Below are positions 35,978-46,278 of a stretch of 64,000 nucleotides of DNA, piece by piece. Below the pieces are notes generated by a model. It worked only from the letters and a program-made list of their open reading frames with translations. It made no database searches and was not told the origin of the DNA. This DNA is from Dactylonectria macrodidyma (Eukaryota > Ascomycota > Sordariomycetes > Hypocreales > Nectriaceae): NCBI GenBank assembly GCA_020744425.1, contig JAGMUV010000011.1, positions 310,001 through 374,000 on the forward strand. Reading direction: 5' to 3'. The translations under genes and the position numbers were made by a program. The stretch's first letter is position 1. Every line of letters starts with the position of its first letter.

Positions 35978-36117
35978 GGAGGACCAGAAGCCTCGTTTGC
36001 AGCGTACTCGACCTCGGGATCATGTCCGTTGTACCACTCCTCCAGTCCTGGGGCTATCGAGCTCGACAAACGTAGCCCTGACTGCTGGGTACCCGTTCGA
36101 CGGGTGCTCTGTCGCAT
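35974..36117 (-). CDS. short upstream ORF overlapping the NLR start codon
   Basis: A 47-codon open frame starts at 36117 and stops with TGA inside the ATGA that also forms the NLR start. It contains LEEWYNGHDPEVEYAANEA. It could be a regulatory upstream ORF allowing reinitiation, or part of an alternative first exon spliced into the hydrolase. I have no family match and cannot decide. Confidence 0.35.
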   Translation of the reverse strand: MRQSTRRTGTQQSGLRLSSSIAPGLEEWYNGHDPEVEYAANEASGPP

Positions 36118-36899
36118 GATGCAAAAGAGTGCCTCCTAGAGACTGGTCGGTAATTTCTGCATGTCGAGTCGCCAGCGGCGGGATGTTGACAGGATGAAGT
36201 GGCTGGCAGTAAAGTAAGCGCCCGTGACGTCTGGGCTGAGGCGTCGATGCCTTGGGCCGCCCGTTTAACCTGTGCCTGCTTCAGCTGGCTCAATAAGGCT
36301 GTGTCCAGAGTCGGCCTTGCAGCTTGAAGGCCCGACTACTGCTGCGGGTTAGATGCATGAGCATTTGGGCCGTCGAATCTCTGTTGACCTGGATACACGC
36401 TTAGCCCAAAAGTCTCCATGAACTCGCACTTTTAGACTAAAATTTTTCATCTGTATATTACTTCTGAGGGAGCTTTATAGAAGAATCATGGAGCGCATTA
36501 ATTAAAGAATACTATGTAATTCGTGTGAGTCCTTGAAATCATTCGTTCACCAATTTATAACACATATGTGGGATATACCTTTTGGCTTAAGACTGTAGAA
36601 TGGAATCGGCACTAAACCGAGTTGTGGCGTAGTATTGCTAGATTGTATTGGGCGGGTTTGATGATGGAAAGCATTGCAATATTGATATCTTACGCAACAG
36701 GGATTGAGTGCCTGAGTAGGGAAAAAAAGAATGGATGCTCATTAGAATGATTTCCCATCGAAGCGAGGCCCGCTGGTTTTTTTGACTTGGCGCCTAAGCA
36801 CCATGCTTCGGAGATTCACGACCAGTATCGACGAGAACGACCTAAATTCGACGTACAATATCAAGTCCGACAGGTTGGGCATATAATTGACCAAACCAG
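36118..36899. other. intergenic region, 780 bp
   Basis: Between the NLR gene's 5' end and the 3' end of the dehydrogenase gene. AT-rich toward 36450-36650; no gene, RNA or repeat supported. Confidence 0.45.
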
Positions 36900-38250
36900 C
36901 TAACCAAGTTGTTTACTCACTTGGAAACACAGCTTTCGGGCCGAAACCTGACCTGCTCGGTTCATATCCATTGCTTGTTTGACGGTAATAGGGCTTAGAT
37001 CGCCTAGATTTGTAGTTTGAAGTGGCTTAAGAGACCCATCACCTAGAAGTTCAGGAAGTTGATCGTACAGTTCTGCACTGAGTCGATGGTTTTCTGGGTG
37101 GGCCTTGAGGAAGTAACTGTTAGCAAGGGGCAAGCCATTGAGAGTGTGCTGTACGCAGAATTGTGTATTGAAGGCTTCCTTTCAACTTACTGGCCAATGA
37201 ACCGAGCCGCGGTACGTGTGCGGCGTAGGAAATGCCGTGAATACAAAAACGTCGGATACTTTGATGTTTGGCGGCACATCCTGGGTGTTGGCCTTGCCAG
37301 GTCGGACTGTGCACAGCATTCCCGGGCCCGTCCCAATTGCTTTGGCTGCGATCGCTGATGATGTAGCATTGCCAATGGTATCGAATATGTGAGTTATTCG
37401 AGGTATTGTCGCTTGAAGCTTAGAGACGACGTCTTCGTCGCGATAGTCAAAGACATGGGTTGCGCCGGCTTCCTTTGCCTGTTCAAAGTTCCGAGGGCTA
37501 CAAGTGGTCGTGACGACGATTCCATGGAATCGAGCTATTTGAATAGCGTAATATCCCACGGCAGCTTCTCAACTTCGTTAGCACTGTGGTTGGACTTGGG
37601 GCGGACTGGCATACAACTTCCACCCCATATCAGAAGATGGGGTTTCGGGGCAGATGGATCCCGACTAATTGCCAGACAATCCGAGGAGAAGAGTGCAAGC
37701 CAAGCAGTGTTGGCAGCTAGCGGGACAGCGGAAGCTTGGTCGTTTTCGATACCGGTTGGGACCTTGAATGAGATGCGCTCATCTGCAATGGCGTGGGTGC
37801 TGTGACCATTAGGGTTATGTCATACCCTTGGAGATGTTACTCACGAATATGCCCCCAGCCCTTTGATCTCTCCTGCATCACATCAAACGAGAAAAGTTAG
37901 CGAGAAATAGCTTGAGATTGGAAAGGCGTCTCGTACCGCCCCAGACCAAGGCAGCGACTCTGTCACCAGGGACCAACTTGGTGACGGTGGGATGCGTCCT
38001 CGTCACAATGCCAGTGAAATCGCAGCCCAACACAGCCCCATCGCCGAATGCGTTGAGATCGAATGCGAGCCCTGTTGAGGTTTTAGCCATGTTCGGTAGG
38101 GATTTGGAGAATCGCACTGTCGGTTGGATTGAAGGCACCACTCTGGACTTCGACGCAGACTTGGTGTTCTTTGAGAGCGGGCAGTTGTATTTCTTCGATG
38201 AATAATTCACTACCCCGCTGCACAACACCTGTGGGAGATTCCGAAGCCAT
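36900..38250 (-). CDS. zinc-type alcohol dehydrogenase / trans-enoyl reductase (ToxD-like)
   Basis: Six exons, complement(36900..37148, 37191..37564, 37615..37799, 37845..37872, 37937..38071, 38118..38250), give about 367 residues; five introns are 42-64 nt, and one exon is 28 nt. The N-terminal GroES-like domain shows SGAFNPTDR and GDGAVLGCDFTGIV. The Rossmann domain has LLIWGGSSAVGYYAIQ and TTTCSPRNFEQAKEAGATHVFDY, which bind NADP(H). No zinc-ligand cysteines are obvious, matching the quinone-reductase/enoyl-reductase branch used in secondary metabolite pathways (ToxD-like). The natural substrate is unknown. The gene lies 180 bp from a YciI-like gene on the same strand and near a branched-chain aminotransferase and a C2H2 regulator. 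The last exon's terminus (KLCFQVSKQLG) could instead continue through another intron. Confidence 0.82.
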
Positions 38251-38430
38251 TTGGGATATGTCAGATGTGTACGTTGAAATTGTTTAAGCTGAGGTTGAGA
38301 TGTCTGCAAAGCTATAGCACATGTGTATTAATTAGGGAGTGTCTGGTCGGTCCTTTATACCTCCGCCTGGGGAATAACATCCGATCTAGTCCCCGGCTCT
38401 CGGGATCCACCTTGGAAGCGGGGGAATATC

Positions 38431-38884
38431 CTAGGCTTCGATTGGCTTCCGATACACGCATTTAAACTGCATCGTCCTTGAATATTAGACTTCCAAGTCA
38501 AAATATAAAACGAAACACGCACCGGATGGATCTGTATCTTGTCAAAGTCCCAGACTCCAGAACGGTAGTATATGTCCTGTTTCAAAACCTCCAATACCTC
38601 CTCTACTGAATTAGCGCGCGCGATGATGGCGCTCCCACTGATATTGAGCTTTCCGTCCTTCGGCGGGCTATGGAGAGTGGCACCGCCCATTTGGAAGAGA
38701 CCAGAGTCGATGTGCTTGGCTATTTCTTTTATGTGAAGCCTAGCTAGTTGGTTATCTCTGAAATTTTGCGACACAGTTGGGTGTAAAGAGGATCAACATA
38801 CTCTCTGACACTCATCCTCTTCTCCAAGGTGCCTCCGATATCAGGGATGAAGATGAGCCATTCGATTTCATTTGGGGATGTCAT
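38431..38884 (-). CDS. YciI-like (YCII-related) small protein
   Basis: Three exons, complement(38431..38466, 38523..38757, 38802..38884), encode 117 residues. Splicing joins EWLIFIPDIGGTLEKRMSVRE to DNQLARLHIKEIAKHIDSGL and ends QIHPFKCVYRKPIEA, the standard end of fungal YciI proteins (PFKCA-like). Other family signs are GGATL, GSAIIARANSVEEV and LKQDIYYRSGVWDFDKIQI. YciI folds are ferredoxin-like; in fungi they often sit near oxidoreductases, and a catalytic role is not established. The gene lies on the same strand as the dehydrogenase, 180 bp upstream of it. Confidence 0.85.
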
Positions 38885-39035
38885 ACTGACGCCTGGTTAT
38901 CGATGTTTATTGATATTTCAATGTCAAGGTATCTAGGAATACCCCGGAGCTTTGGATACTCGCTTCTAAGTCATCTATGAGAGACACGTCTTAGCTTTAC
39001 TCGCCTCCGCATTCACTCCTGCTCCACGCGCTCCC

Positions 39036-39182
39036 CTCGCGCCCTTCTGTACGCCCTTCTATACGCCCTTCCTATACGCCCTTCTGCACGCCTTTCTACG
39101 CGCCCTTTTGTGAGCCGTTTGTGCGCCCTGCACGCCCTGTGCGCTTTTCTTCCGCGCCTTGCGCCCTTCTACACGCCCTTTG
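39036..39182. repeat. GC-rich degenerate minisatellite
   Basis: At least ten imperfect units of about 11-13 bp built on ACGCCCTTCT, for example ACGCCCTTCTAT, ACGCCCTTCCTAT, ACGCCCTTCTGC and GCGCCCTTTTGT. Pyrimidines are concentrated on the plus strand. It lies in the promoter side of the YciI-like gene, between it and the aminotransferase 3' end. The units are contiguous and of uneven length, so it is not a CRISPR array. Confidence 0.85.
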
Positions 39183-39586
39183 AGATGCACAGGATAGCAC
39201 TTGTTAGGTCGCTCGACAAGGCGCCAAAATCCATCCCGAGCTGCTTTTTCATACATACCAAGGATAGTGCAAACGTCGATCAAATCAAACAAAGATGACG
39301 AACAAGGGCGCGGATGGGAAAATAAGGGTGTAATATGGTGTATACAGCATGGCAAACAGCGGCGCGTTGACACTTGCTATCAACTTGTCGACTGCATGAC
39401 AGAATATTGACCCAGCTTTTAGGAAGATAGGCTGCAAATCCAAGTCACTGACCGCGACTCCCTGAGTTCATCACCGCTCATTTGAAACTAGTTTTCTTGT
39501 TTTTTTGTTCAGTTCCGATTCTGATTTGGCACACGTTTAATGCGCCCCAGATATCTCGTCCTTCATTCCCCTGTCTTGCAACCACT
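39183..39586. other. intergenic region, about 400 bp
   Basis: Between the minisatellite and the aminotransferase stop codon. No coding signal supported. Confidence 0.4.
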
Positions 39587-40910
39587 TCACTCGGCAGCCA
39601 AGGCATCGGCTTCGTCGTGAATAACTACACCCCACTCATGAGGCTCTACCCCGTACATAATATCCTTCAACCAGCCCTTCAGCAAAGTCGCAAAGGTCGC
39701 CTCCGAGTCTTTACGGCTCACAGGAATGTCCAAATCTTGACCCCCGAAGTGTATCACCGAAACCGGCGTAATGAAGAACTAGACACATTGTTAGCCATAA
39801 GTCGTGACAATTGTGTTAGCAATTGACTTGCCGCGGTTCCAGAAACAAAAGCCTCGACAAGTCGCCCTTCCTCCCACGCCTTTTGCAGCTCATACATGGT
39901 AAAGTGCTTCTCTACCACCTCCAACTCCTTGGGTAATCTCGACTGGGCAAGTTCGAGGACGGACTGCCTAGTTACTCCCGCGAGGATGATCTTGTCGGTC
40001 AAGGGAGCCGTGAGAAGCTCCGCCCGGCCCGTCTCAGCACTCTTGACCACGGCGAAGAAGTTGCTGGCACCAGCCTCGGTCACTTGGCAGTCGGCCCCGA
40101 GAACCCACAGGACCTGATCGTACCCTCTCTCGCGGCAGTCCCCTAGGGAGAGCAAACTCGGCCCATAGTTGGCACCCAATTTGGCATGTCCAAAACCTCC
40201 CGGCCAAGCCCTGGTTTCTCCGTTCTGTGATGCCAAAAGTCGGAGGCCAGGGGGTCGCGGCAAGGCACCGGGCGGGGATTCGGTGGAAAAGTCTGGCCAT
40301 GAGATGGCGATGATCATCAGAGTCGCTTCGCTGGGGACATGGAGGCCGACTTGACGACCGCTGCCGATCATGGCTGGGCGAAGATAAAGGAACTTTCCCG
40401 GTTTGTCCTTGGGAAGCCAGCCTGTATTCCAATCGTGAGTGAAACCACTGCATGTGAAGGTATAGAGCTCTTACGGGGTCCATCTACTCTCATCAATGCC
40501 ATGATGAGTTTCACTAACTCTTTTTCGTCGAAACCCGGAAGTGACACCCTCTTCGAGCTCATGACCAAACGCTGCGCATTGCGATCCGGTCGAAATAGCC
40601 TCAGCTTCCCGTCGAACCCACGGTACGCCTTCATACCCTCGAAGCACTGGGTTGCGTAGTGTAGGCAGGACGCCGCGGGAGAGATGGCCAGGTCGCCAAA
40701 CGGCTTCAGCTCAGGCGCCTCCCATCCTCCCTTAGATGTCCACCGGCAAGTCACCATGTGGTCGCAGCAGACATTTTGGGCCCATTGCTCTGCTGATCCT
40801 GGCTCTGGCACGGGGCTTAGTTCCGTGGATTGTGTGAAGATGAGTTTGGAAGCATCGAGCGGGTTGCCAGAGCCGTTGAGTTCGGTGATAGCCTCAGACG
40901 CGGCGGGCAT
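39587..40910 (-). CDS. branched-chain amino acid aminotransferase (BCAT), cytosolic type
   Basis: Three exons, complement(39587..39778, 39832..40421, 40475..40910), give 405 residues. The class IV aminotransferase core contains ATQCFEGMKAYRG, RWLPKDKPGKFLYLRPAMIG, the PLP-lysine region HAKLGANYGPSLL, EAGASNFFAVVK and the C-terminal SGTA-FFITPV. The enzyme interconverts leucine, isoleucine and valine with their 2-oxo acids. No mitochondrial presequence is seen, so it is likely cytosolic. The second intron (39779-39831) has a GC donor (GCAAGT) and TAG acceptor: only this donor keeps SGTA in phase with FFITPV, and a GT donor 4 nt on breaks the frame. It shares a 426-bp divergent promoter with a C2H2 regulator and sits beside dehydrogenase and YciI genes. 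Confidence 0.9.
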
Positions 40911-41336
40911 TTTGGTGTAAGTGATTGTTTTAGTTAGGGCGGTGTATCGAAGGGCATGTGTTGAAGGCAGGGCGTATGACTACGAAGTTCAAGCCCGTCT
41001 AGTCTACGTGTTAGACTAAATAGTTTCTGGATCAGCAACAACTCATCACCATCGGCGCCTATCGCGATACGCCAATTCCTATCTTGCATACGTTCCAAAC
41101 TACTGTAGGGCGTGAAGGTTAACCAGTAGCGCTTGTCACCTTGTCGAGTGTAGGGCGTAGGTTCCACGCAACAGGATCGCATTACTATTAGCCAAAACGG
41201 AAACCCCACATCTCGAGCCATGCCCGACTGAATGGTCCGGTATTCGGGAGACACAGAAACAATCGTCGGCCTGTCCGCTTTCCCCTTCGACAGGTCCGAC
41301 GACAGGCTTGCTGCAGTAGCAATTGTGAGGCCAAAG
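40911..41336. promoter_or_regulatory. shared divergent promoter of BCAT and C2H2 regulator
   Basis: 426 bp separate the two start codons, so both promoters must lie here unless the regulator starts at the in-frame ATG at 41232. No TATA box is obvious. Divergent pairing of an enzyme gene with a regulator is often a sign of local control. Confidence 0.5.
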
Positions 41337-43148
41337 ATGAGATCGACACACGCCCTGGCTGGCCAGGATACGCCACCCCCTCAGGACCATCCGTCGTCGC
41401 AGAACAGGGCCTCTCGTCATGGCCTGAACCGGGTCTCCACTCCGGGACTGTTTCCGATATCGCCCAACAGCCAAGGGAGGACGTTTGAAGCTGGTCCTTT
41501 GTTTGATCAGAATTACTCTCTGTGGCTAAATAGTGGCTTTGTTTCGGGTCCGGCTTTACAGCAGGATGGTAGCCTCCAGGCCATTGCTGTGAACGACGAC
41601 CCATCACTAGCAGTTGACCAGGGCTTCTATCAGGCAAGTCAACATGTCGAACCACCAGTATTCGATCCATCATCGGCGACGACCAATTGGGCGGGTATGG
41701 GATCTCCTCAAATGTTAGTAGAACCGGCACTGCACTTATCACTGGACGTGGATTATACTGACAGAATGCCAGTCAGAATTTCCCACAACCTCATCCAGAA
41801 TTCACCGGGCCGCTGGCATCCCCTCTGGTGGACCTCAGCCCATTTGGACCCTCATTCTCCAGAGAAGGATCCGAATCAGGCCAAGTGGATGACTTCGTGT
41901 TTGGCGACTCCTACATGGGCGTGAGCACGCCGTATACCGCCCAGTCCGATTCCTCAGTCGGGTCGGTCGATTCCCTCGCCTCTTCAATATCCAAGAATCT
42001 CCGCAAGCGGAGACGAAGGAAGCCTGTCACTGCAAGGCCAAGCGCTGCAAGGCAGTCGCGGGTAAGGAAGTACCAATGCACGTTTTGCACTGACTCCTTT
42101 AAAACAAAATATGATTGGCAACGGCATGAGACGAGCGTGCATCTCAGTCTTGAACAATGGCAGTACGTTTCTTCTCTATGGTGTAAAATATCGAATCTAG
42201 TATCACGAGTGGGAACGACATGAATCGTGGGACAGTCCAGTACACAACATCGCTGACATGAACCTGCCTAGATGCGCAAAGTCTGGCCCATTCGTACAAA
42301 AACCAGATGGAGTAATATGCTGCGTGTTTTGTGGTCAGCTTGACCCAAGTCCAGATCACACATCAACACACAACTACTCGGCTTGCCAAGCAAGGCCCGC
42401 TGAAGAGCGTATTTTCCGCCGCAAAGATCATTTGCGACAGCATCTACGGATTGTCCACAACAAGTGCCTATTCAACGAAAATATGGCGGCCTGGTTTTCC
42501 GCCCTGGACATGGTCAATTCTCGTTGTGGGTTCTGCAACATACTGATGACGACCTGGACAGAAAGACAGCGGCATCTTGCGAATCACTTCAAGCAGGGGG
42601 CAGGCATGAAGGAATGGAAAGGAGGCCGAGGATTCGATGCTCACATTGATGACCTTGTAGAAAACGACATGCCGGCGTTTATGATCGGCGAACAGCATGA
42701 TACAATGGAGCCCTTTTCAGCATCGCAAGCGAGCCATGTCACCGGACCTACTGATCTGGACGTCAGTCACCTCACAAGCGAGCTGTCCCTCCTTGAGCAA
42801 AACACGCTGGAGTCGGGTGCGCCAAGTCCAGTTACTCAAGCATCGGCTCATTCATATCGACAAGTAGAAAGCCTTCTCCTTGCCTACGTGTCGGAAGAGC
42901 TCAGCCATGGTCGTGTTCCGACCGATAACCATCTGCGGACTAAGACGAGCGAGATCATGTACGGCCCAGGCAATGCGTGGGACCAGACTTGGGCTGACAA
43001 TCTTCAATGGCTGGGTCTGTTCAAAAAGAAAGCAGGGCTCATCGAGTTGCCGCATGGTAGTGGAAGAAACGCTTTTATTGGGACGGATTCTGGCTTAGAT
43101 AACCCGCAAGGCGATGGCTCTGCGTTGAGTAAGCAGGACAAGACGTAA
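41337..43148 (+). CDS. C2H2 zinc-finger transcription factor
   Basis: Three exons (41337..41717, 41765..42162, 42272..43148) give about 551 residues. The start at 41337 is the better of two in-frame candidates (the other is 41232). Exon 2 has a basic run (LRKRRRRKPVTARP), then the finger YQCTFCTDSFKTKYDWQRHETSVH, about residues 228-252. Splicing completes LEQWQCAKSGPFVQKPDGVICCVFCG, and further finger-like segments follow (RRKDHLRQHLRIVHN; SRCGFCNILMTTWTERQRHLANH). This DWQRHE/LEQW pattern is typical of a filamentous-fungal family of C2H2 regulators with unknown targets. The first exon is Ser/Pro/Asn-rich and probably disordered. The first intron uses GTAGAA, chosen to keep the frame. It may regulate the neighbouring aminotransferase, dehydrogenase and YciI genes. 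Confidence 0.82.
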
Positions 43149-44050
43149 AGTGACTGTTGATTTGAATTGAATAATGTTTATAGAGGGGTAGATGAATTCG
43201 TAATACAATGGTGATACGAAATCCGAGGAGAGAGAGTGTGATGGCACCCTCTCAGTGTTACCTGCTGTGGTGGATAGTTGAATACGTCACTATGGATAAA
43301 CGCCGAGAACTCTAGGATTCTTGTGACGTGATCTGCATGTCACATCGGAACATAGAAGAGCGGTCATCGATCAACGAAAACCCCTAGACTGAAATAGAAA
43401 TTCTAGGTTACTTAGTCCAACAGACCTCTCCCTCTTTATTCTAGAACAAACTTAGAATGGCGGTTTTGATGGGCGGGTTAGTGAGATGCAGCAACACCCT
43501 CACAGGGCCTTGGGGGGGGCATCGGGGGCTTGTCTAAAAATGGCGGCCGCGAACTAAGAACCCCCGCTAACGGCTGCGCTAGAACCCGCTATTGGTTGGG
43601 GTGTAGGGGGGGCCTCAGCGTTCGCCGTTCGGTGAAATGTCTCTTCAGTGGAGTTCACAGGCGGGTCCCGACCATGTGGGAGGTGCCCCCCCTCAAACCC
43701 CTGAAATGTCGCTGGAGAGACATGACGCAGACCCCTGGAAAGGCGGGCTGAGATGATTACCTCAGGGCCCTAAAAGCAGCTAGAGAGGTTGGTACTCTCC
43801 GTACTGGATGATTGAAAGGAGTGAGTGGTTGCACTTCCGTCGCAGCCGCGCAACTCGTACTCGGTGAGGCTTGCTCGGTTCAACAAAACAACAAAACCCT
43901 CGCTTCGACGTCGCACCATTGCCCTCGATCCTATATCCGTCGCCGAGTCATCCGCCTACCTCGAGAAATCCCATATCTGCTCGTCATCGCCAACACCGTC
44001 GCTTACAAACCGATCTCCCCTTGTCATGTCGTCCTGAACACGTACCCGCG
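43149..44050. other. intergenic region, 900 bp
   Basis: Separates the C2H2 gene from the EH-domain gene. Runs of eight and seven G lie near 43511 and 43605, and a run of seven C near 43685. The frame upstream of the EH-domain start remains open to 43871 but is used here as 5' leader. No other gene supported. Confidence 0.4.
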
Positions 44051-45916
44051 ATGAATCCCGTCGCACAACAAACCACCGGCTCGACCGATCCCGCGGCCAC
44101 GGCCCTGCGCGGCGCGTCGCTGGCCTTCCAGAAGAAGAAGCCGGCGCCGCCTCCGCCGAAACGGGACAATGGCGCCTTGACCGCGGCGACGACATCGGCC
44201 GGCTGGCCCCGGAGCCCCGTCAAGCACCTCCGTGCTCACAGCACCGGCAGCAGCCTCGCCGACCCGGAGATGCACGGAGGCGCCCGGGTCATGAACCAGC
44301 TCGGCGCAAGCCCGTCGCAGCAGCTGCAACCGGGATACCAGCACGCGTCCGCCAAGGCTGACCCCAAGAGCGCGAGCTTCATCGCGGCGACGCTCGCCGC
44401 CAGCAGAAACGCCAGTCCTACGCCAAAGGTGCGGACGCCGCGTCGGAGGACCAGCGTGGGAGCGGCGAGCTCGTCCAGCAGCGGCGAAGTGGTCGACTCT
44501 GGGTCCATTGCGCCTATGGGATCCCTCATCTCTATGTTTGAGCAGACTAGAGCTGGTGACCCCGTCAAGCGACTGTCGCCTAGAAGATCGCCAGCAAGAT
44601 CGCCTGCCAACTCTAACGATAGCATCACCGAGGTGCCAGAGCCGCCTGTTACCATAGCCCTCGAAGTCAAGCCTAAACCAAAGTTGAAACCGAAGCCTCG
44701 GCCGTCGACGCCTCCTCCTAAACCCATTACCCAGTCGCTACCCGAAGTATTGTCGCCTAAGCCGCGACGACCTTCGAAACCAGCCTCGAAGCCTGTCTTC
44801 CGTCCCTCAACACCACCTCAGATCGTCACCCGCGCACCAACCCATATCCTGTCACCTCCATCTCCGGATCCCTCAAGGCGAAGTCCGAAGCTCAAACCAA
44901 AACAACAACCACCTACGCCGCCAAAGCCCCGAGGTTCTAACAAGCCTACGATTCAAGCGAAGCAAGCCGCTCAAGACCAACCACCTCCTCTTGCGCCACG
45001 GCGGTCTACTCCAAAGCAAGCTCCTCCTCCTAGACAAGCTCCTCCTCGGCAGGCCACCCCCAAGCCCACAGGCTCAAAAGCTCCGGCTCCAGCTTCAGCT
45101 TCAGTGGATAAACGCCCAACAACGGCGAACTCGGCATCCTCTGACGATACCTTCGTATCCGCTTCTTCCGCTCAGTCACCCGAACGTCCTTCACCTCCAT
45201 CTCTGCCTAGACACAAAATCAAGCAACCCTCCTTCAGCATGCCTCCTTCGCCGTCGCGAGATCTAAGACGCCATCGCCCCCAGAATTCCTCTGTGACTAG
45301 TTTGCCTCTGGACTCTCTTGCGGATGCCATCATGGCCAGCTCCCTCGCATCTGCGCGTCTCACGCCACACAATACTGGCGGCAGTCTCTCAGCACCCACT
45401 CTCCCGAGGCGACAAAAATCACCTCGCATGATGCAGACTCTTCGACAACCTCCGAAACTGTCGGATGACGAAGGAGATCGTCACAAGAAAGGGCCCCTCC
45501 GGAAATTACACACTGGAAAGAAGCACACCCATCACGAAGGCTCACGGAAACGGTGGCGGGAAGAGATTACGCCGCGAGAACGCAAGCGATATGAAGCTGT
45601 GTGGGCTTCGAATCGCGGCGTCTTGCTTAGCCTGCACTCACCTATGAGCACTCCAAAGGCAGAAGCCAGCGAGTTCGTTGTTAACCTCGTGGTCCGCGAG
45701 GTGTGGAAGCGCTCTCGCCTACCCGTAGATGAGTTGGCTGAAGTCTGGGATCTAGTCGACAGCTCAGGACAGGGCGTTCTCGGACGCCAACAGTTCGTGG
45801 TGGGCATGTGGCTCATCGACCAACGTCTTCGGGGGAGAAAGATCCCTGCAAAAGTGAGCGCCAGCGTCTGGGGCAGCGCCAATGGGATGAAGGTGGTCAA
45901 TCCTAAAACAAAATAA
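44051..45916 (+). CDS. IRS4: EH-domain protein of the Irs4/Tax4 family
   Basis: Single exon of 621 residues from the ATG at 44051 (the open frame upstream lacks conservation). The first 490 residues are disordered, very rich in Pro, Ser, Lys and Arg, with KPKPKLKPKPRPSTPPP-like low complexity. The C-terminus is a single EH domain (about 515-621): ITPRERKRYEAVWASNRGVL, VREVWKRSRLPVDELAEVWD, and VDSSGQGVLGRQQFVVGMWL with an EF-hand-like loop. This layout is that of yeast Irs4/Tax4, which activate the phosphoinositide 5-phosphatase Inp51 and affect cell wall integrity, autophagy and rDNA silencing. The role in this fungus is inferred from that family. Confidence 0.88.
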   Translation: MNPVAQQTTGSTDPAATALRGASLAFQKKKPAPPPPKRDNGALTAATTSAGWPRSPVKHLRAHSTGSSLADPEMHGGARVMNQLGASPSQQLQPGYQHASAKADPKSASFIAATLAASRNASPTPKVRTPRRRTSVGAASSSSSGEVVDSGSIAPMGSLISMFEQTRAGDPVKRLSPRRSPARSPANSNDSITEVPEPPVTIALEVKPKPKLKPKPRPSTPPPKPITQSLPEVLSPKPRRPSKPASKPVFRPSTPPQIVTRAPTHILSPPSPDPSRRSPKLKPKQQPPTPPKPRGSNKPTIQAKQAAQDQPPPLAPRRSTPKQAPPPRQAPPRQATPKPTGSKAPAPASASVDKRPTTANSASSDDTFVSASSAQSPERPSPPSLPRHKIKQPSFSMPPSPSRDLRRHRPQNSSVTSLPLDSLADAIMASSLASARLTPHNTGGSLSAPTLPRRQKSPRMMQTLRQPPKLSDDEGDRHKKGPLRKLHTGKKHTHHEGSRKRWREEITPRERKRYEAVWASNRGVLLSLHSPMSTPKAEASEFVVNLVVREVWKRSRLPVDELAEVWDLVDSSGQGVLGRQQFVVGMWLIDQRLRGRKIPAKVSASVWGSANGMKVVNPKTK

Positions 45917-46278
45917 ACATACCTACGCGATATAGCATGAAATAGGCGGTCATGTCCTTCGGGCGGCTAGCGATGAGACTTGGGGGTGAGGCGTGTGTGA
46001 TATAGATGATACCCTACTTAGAGAATACATACTCAAGAGTATAACAACTGATTTGTATGCACTCGATGACTGGGGCGAATAGTCGGGAATTTTTTGAGAT
46101 AGCTTCCGACCAGTTGAGTGAATCTCAATGCAAAGAACCTGCTTGTGCAGGGGTTTTATATAAATCTCAGTCTATCTCGCTACATGTTGCTCTATTCGAT
46201 GCCCAGTCCACTCCTACAGTCAGACATTCAATGCCCTCTTGTCGCTCATATATCCCCAGTCAACCCATCCCATCCAGC
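45917..46278. other. intergenic region, 362 bp
   Basis: Convergent spacer between the Irs4-like gene and the NIS1-like gene. No coding signal seen. Confidence 0.45.

Noticed and set aside
39036..39182. CRISPR-like array
   Set aside because: Units are contiguous, imperfect and short with no spacers, and the genome is eukaryotic.
43530..43751. 73-codon plus-strand frame
   Set aside because: Low-complexity translation rich in Arg/Gly/Cys from G-rich DNA; no family, start context or splice support.
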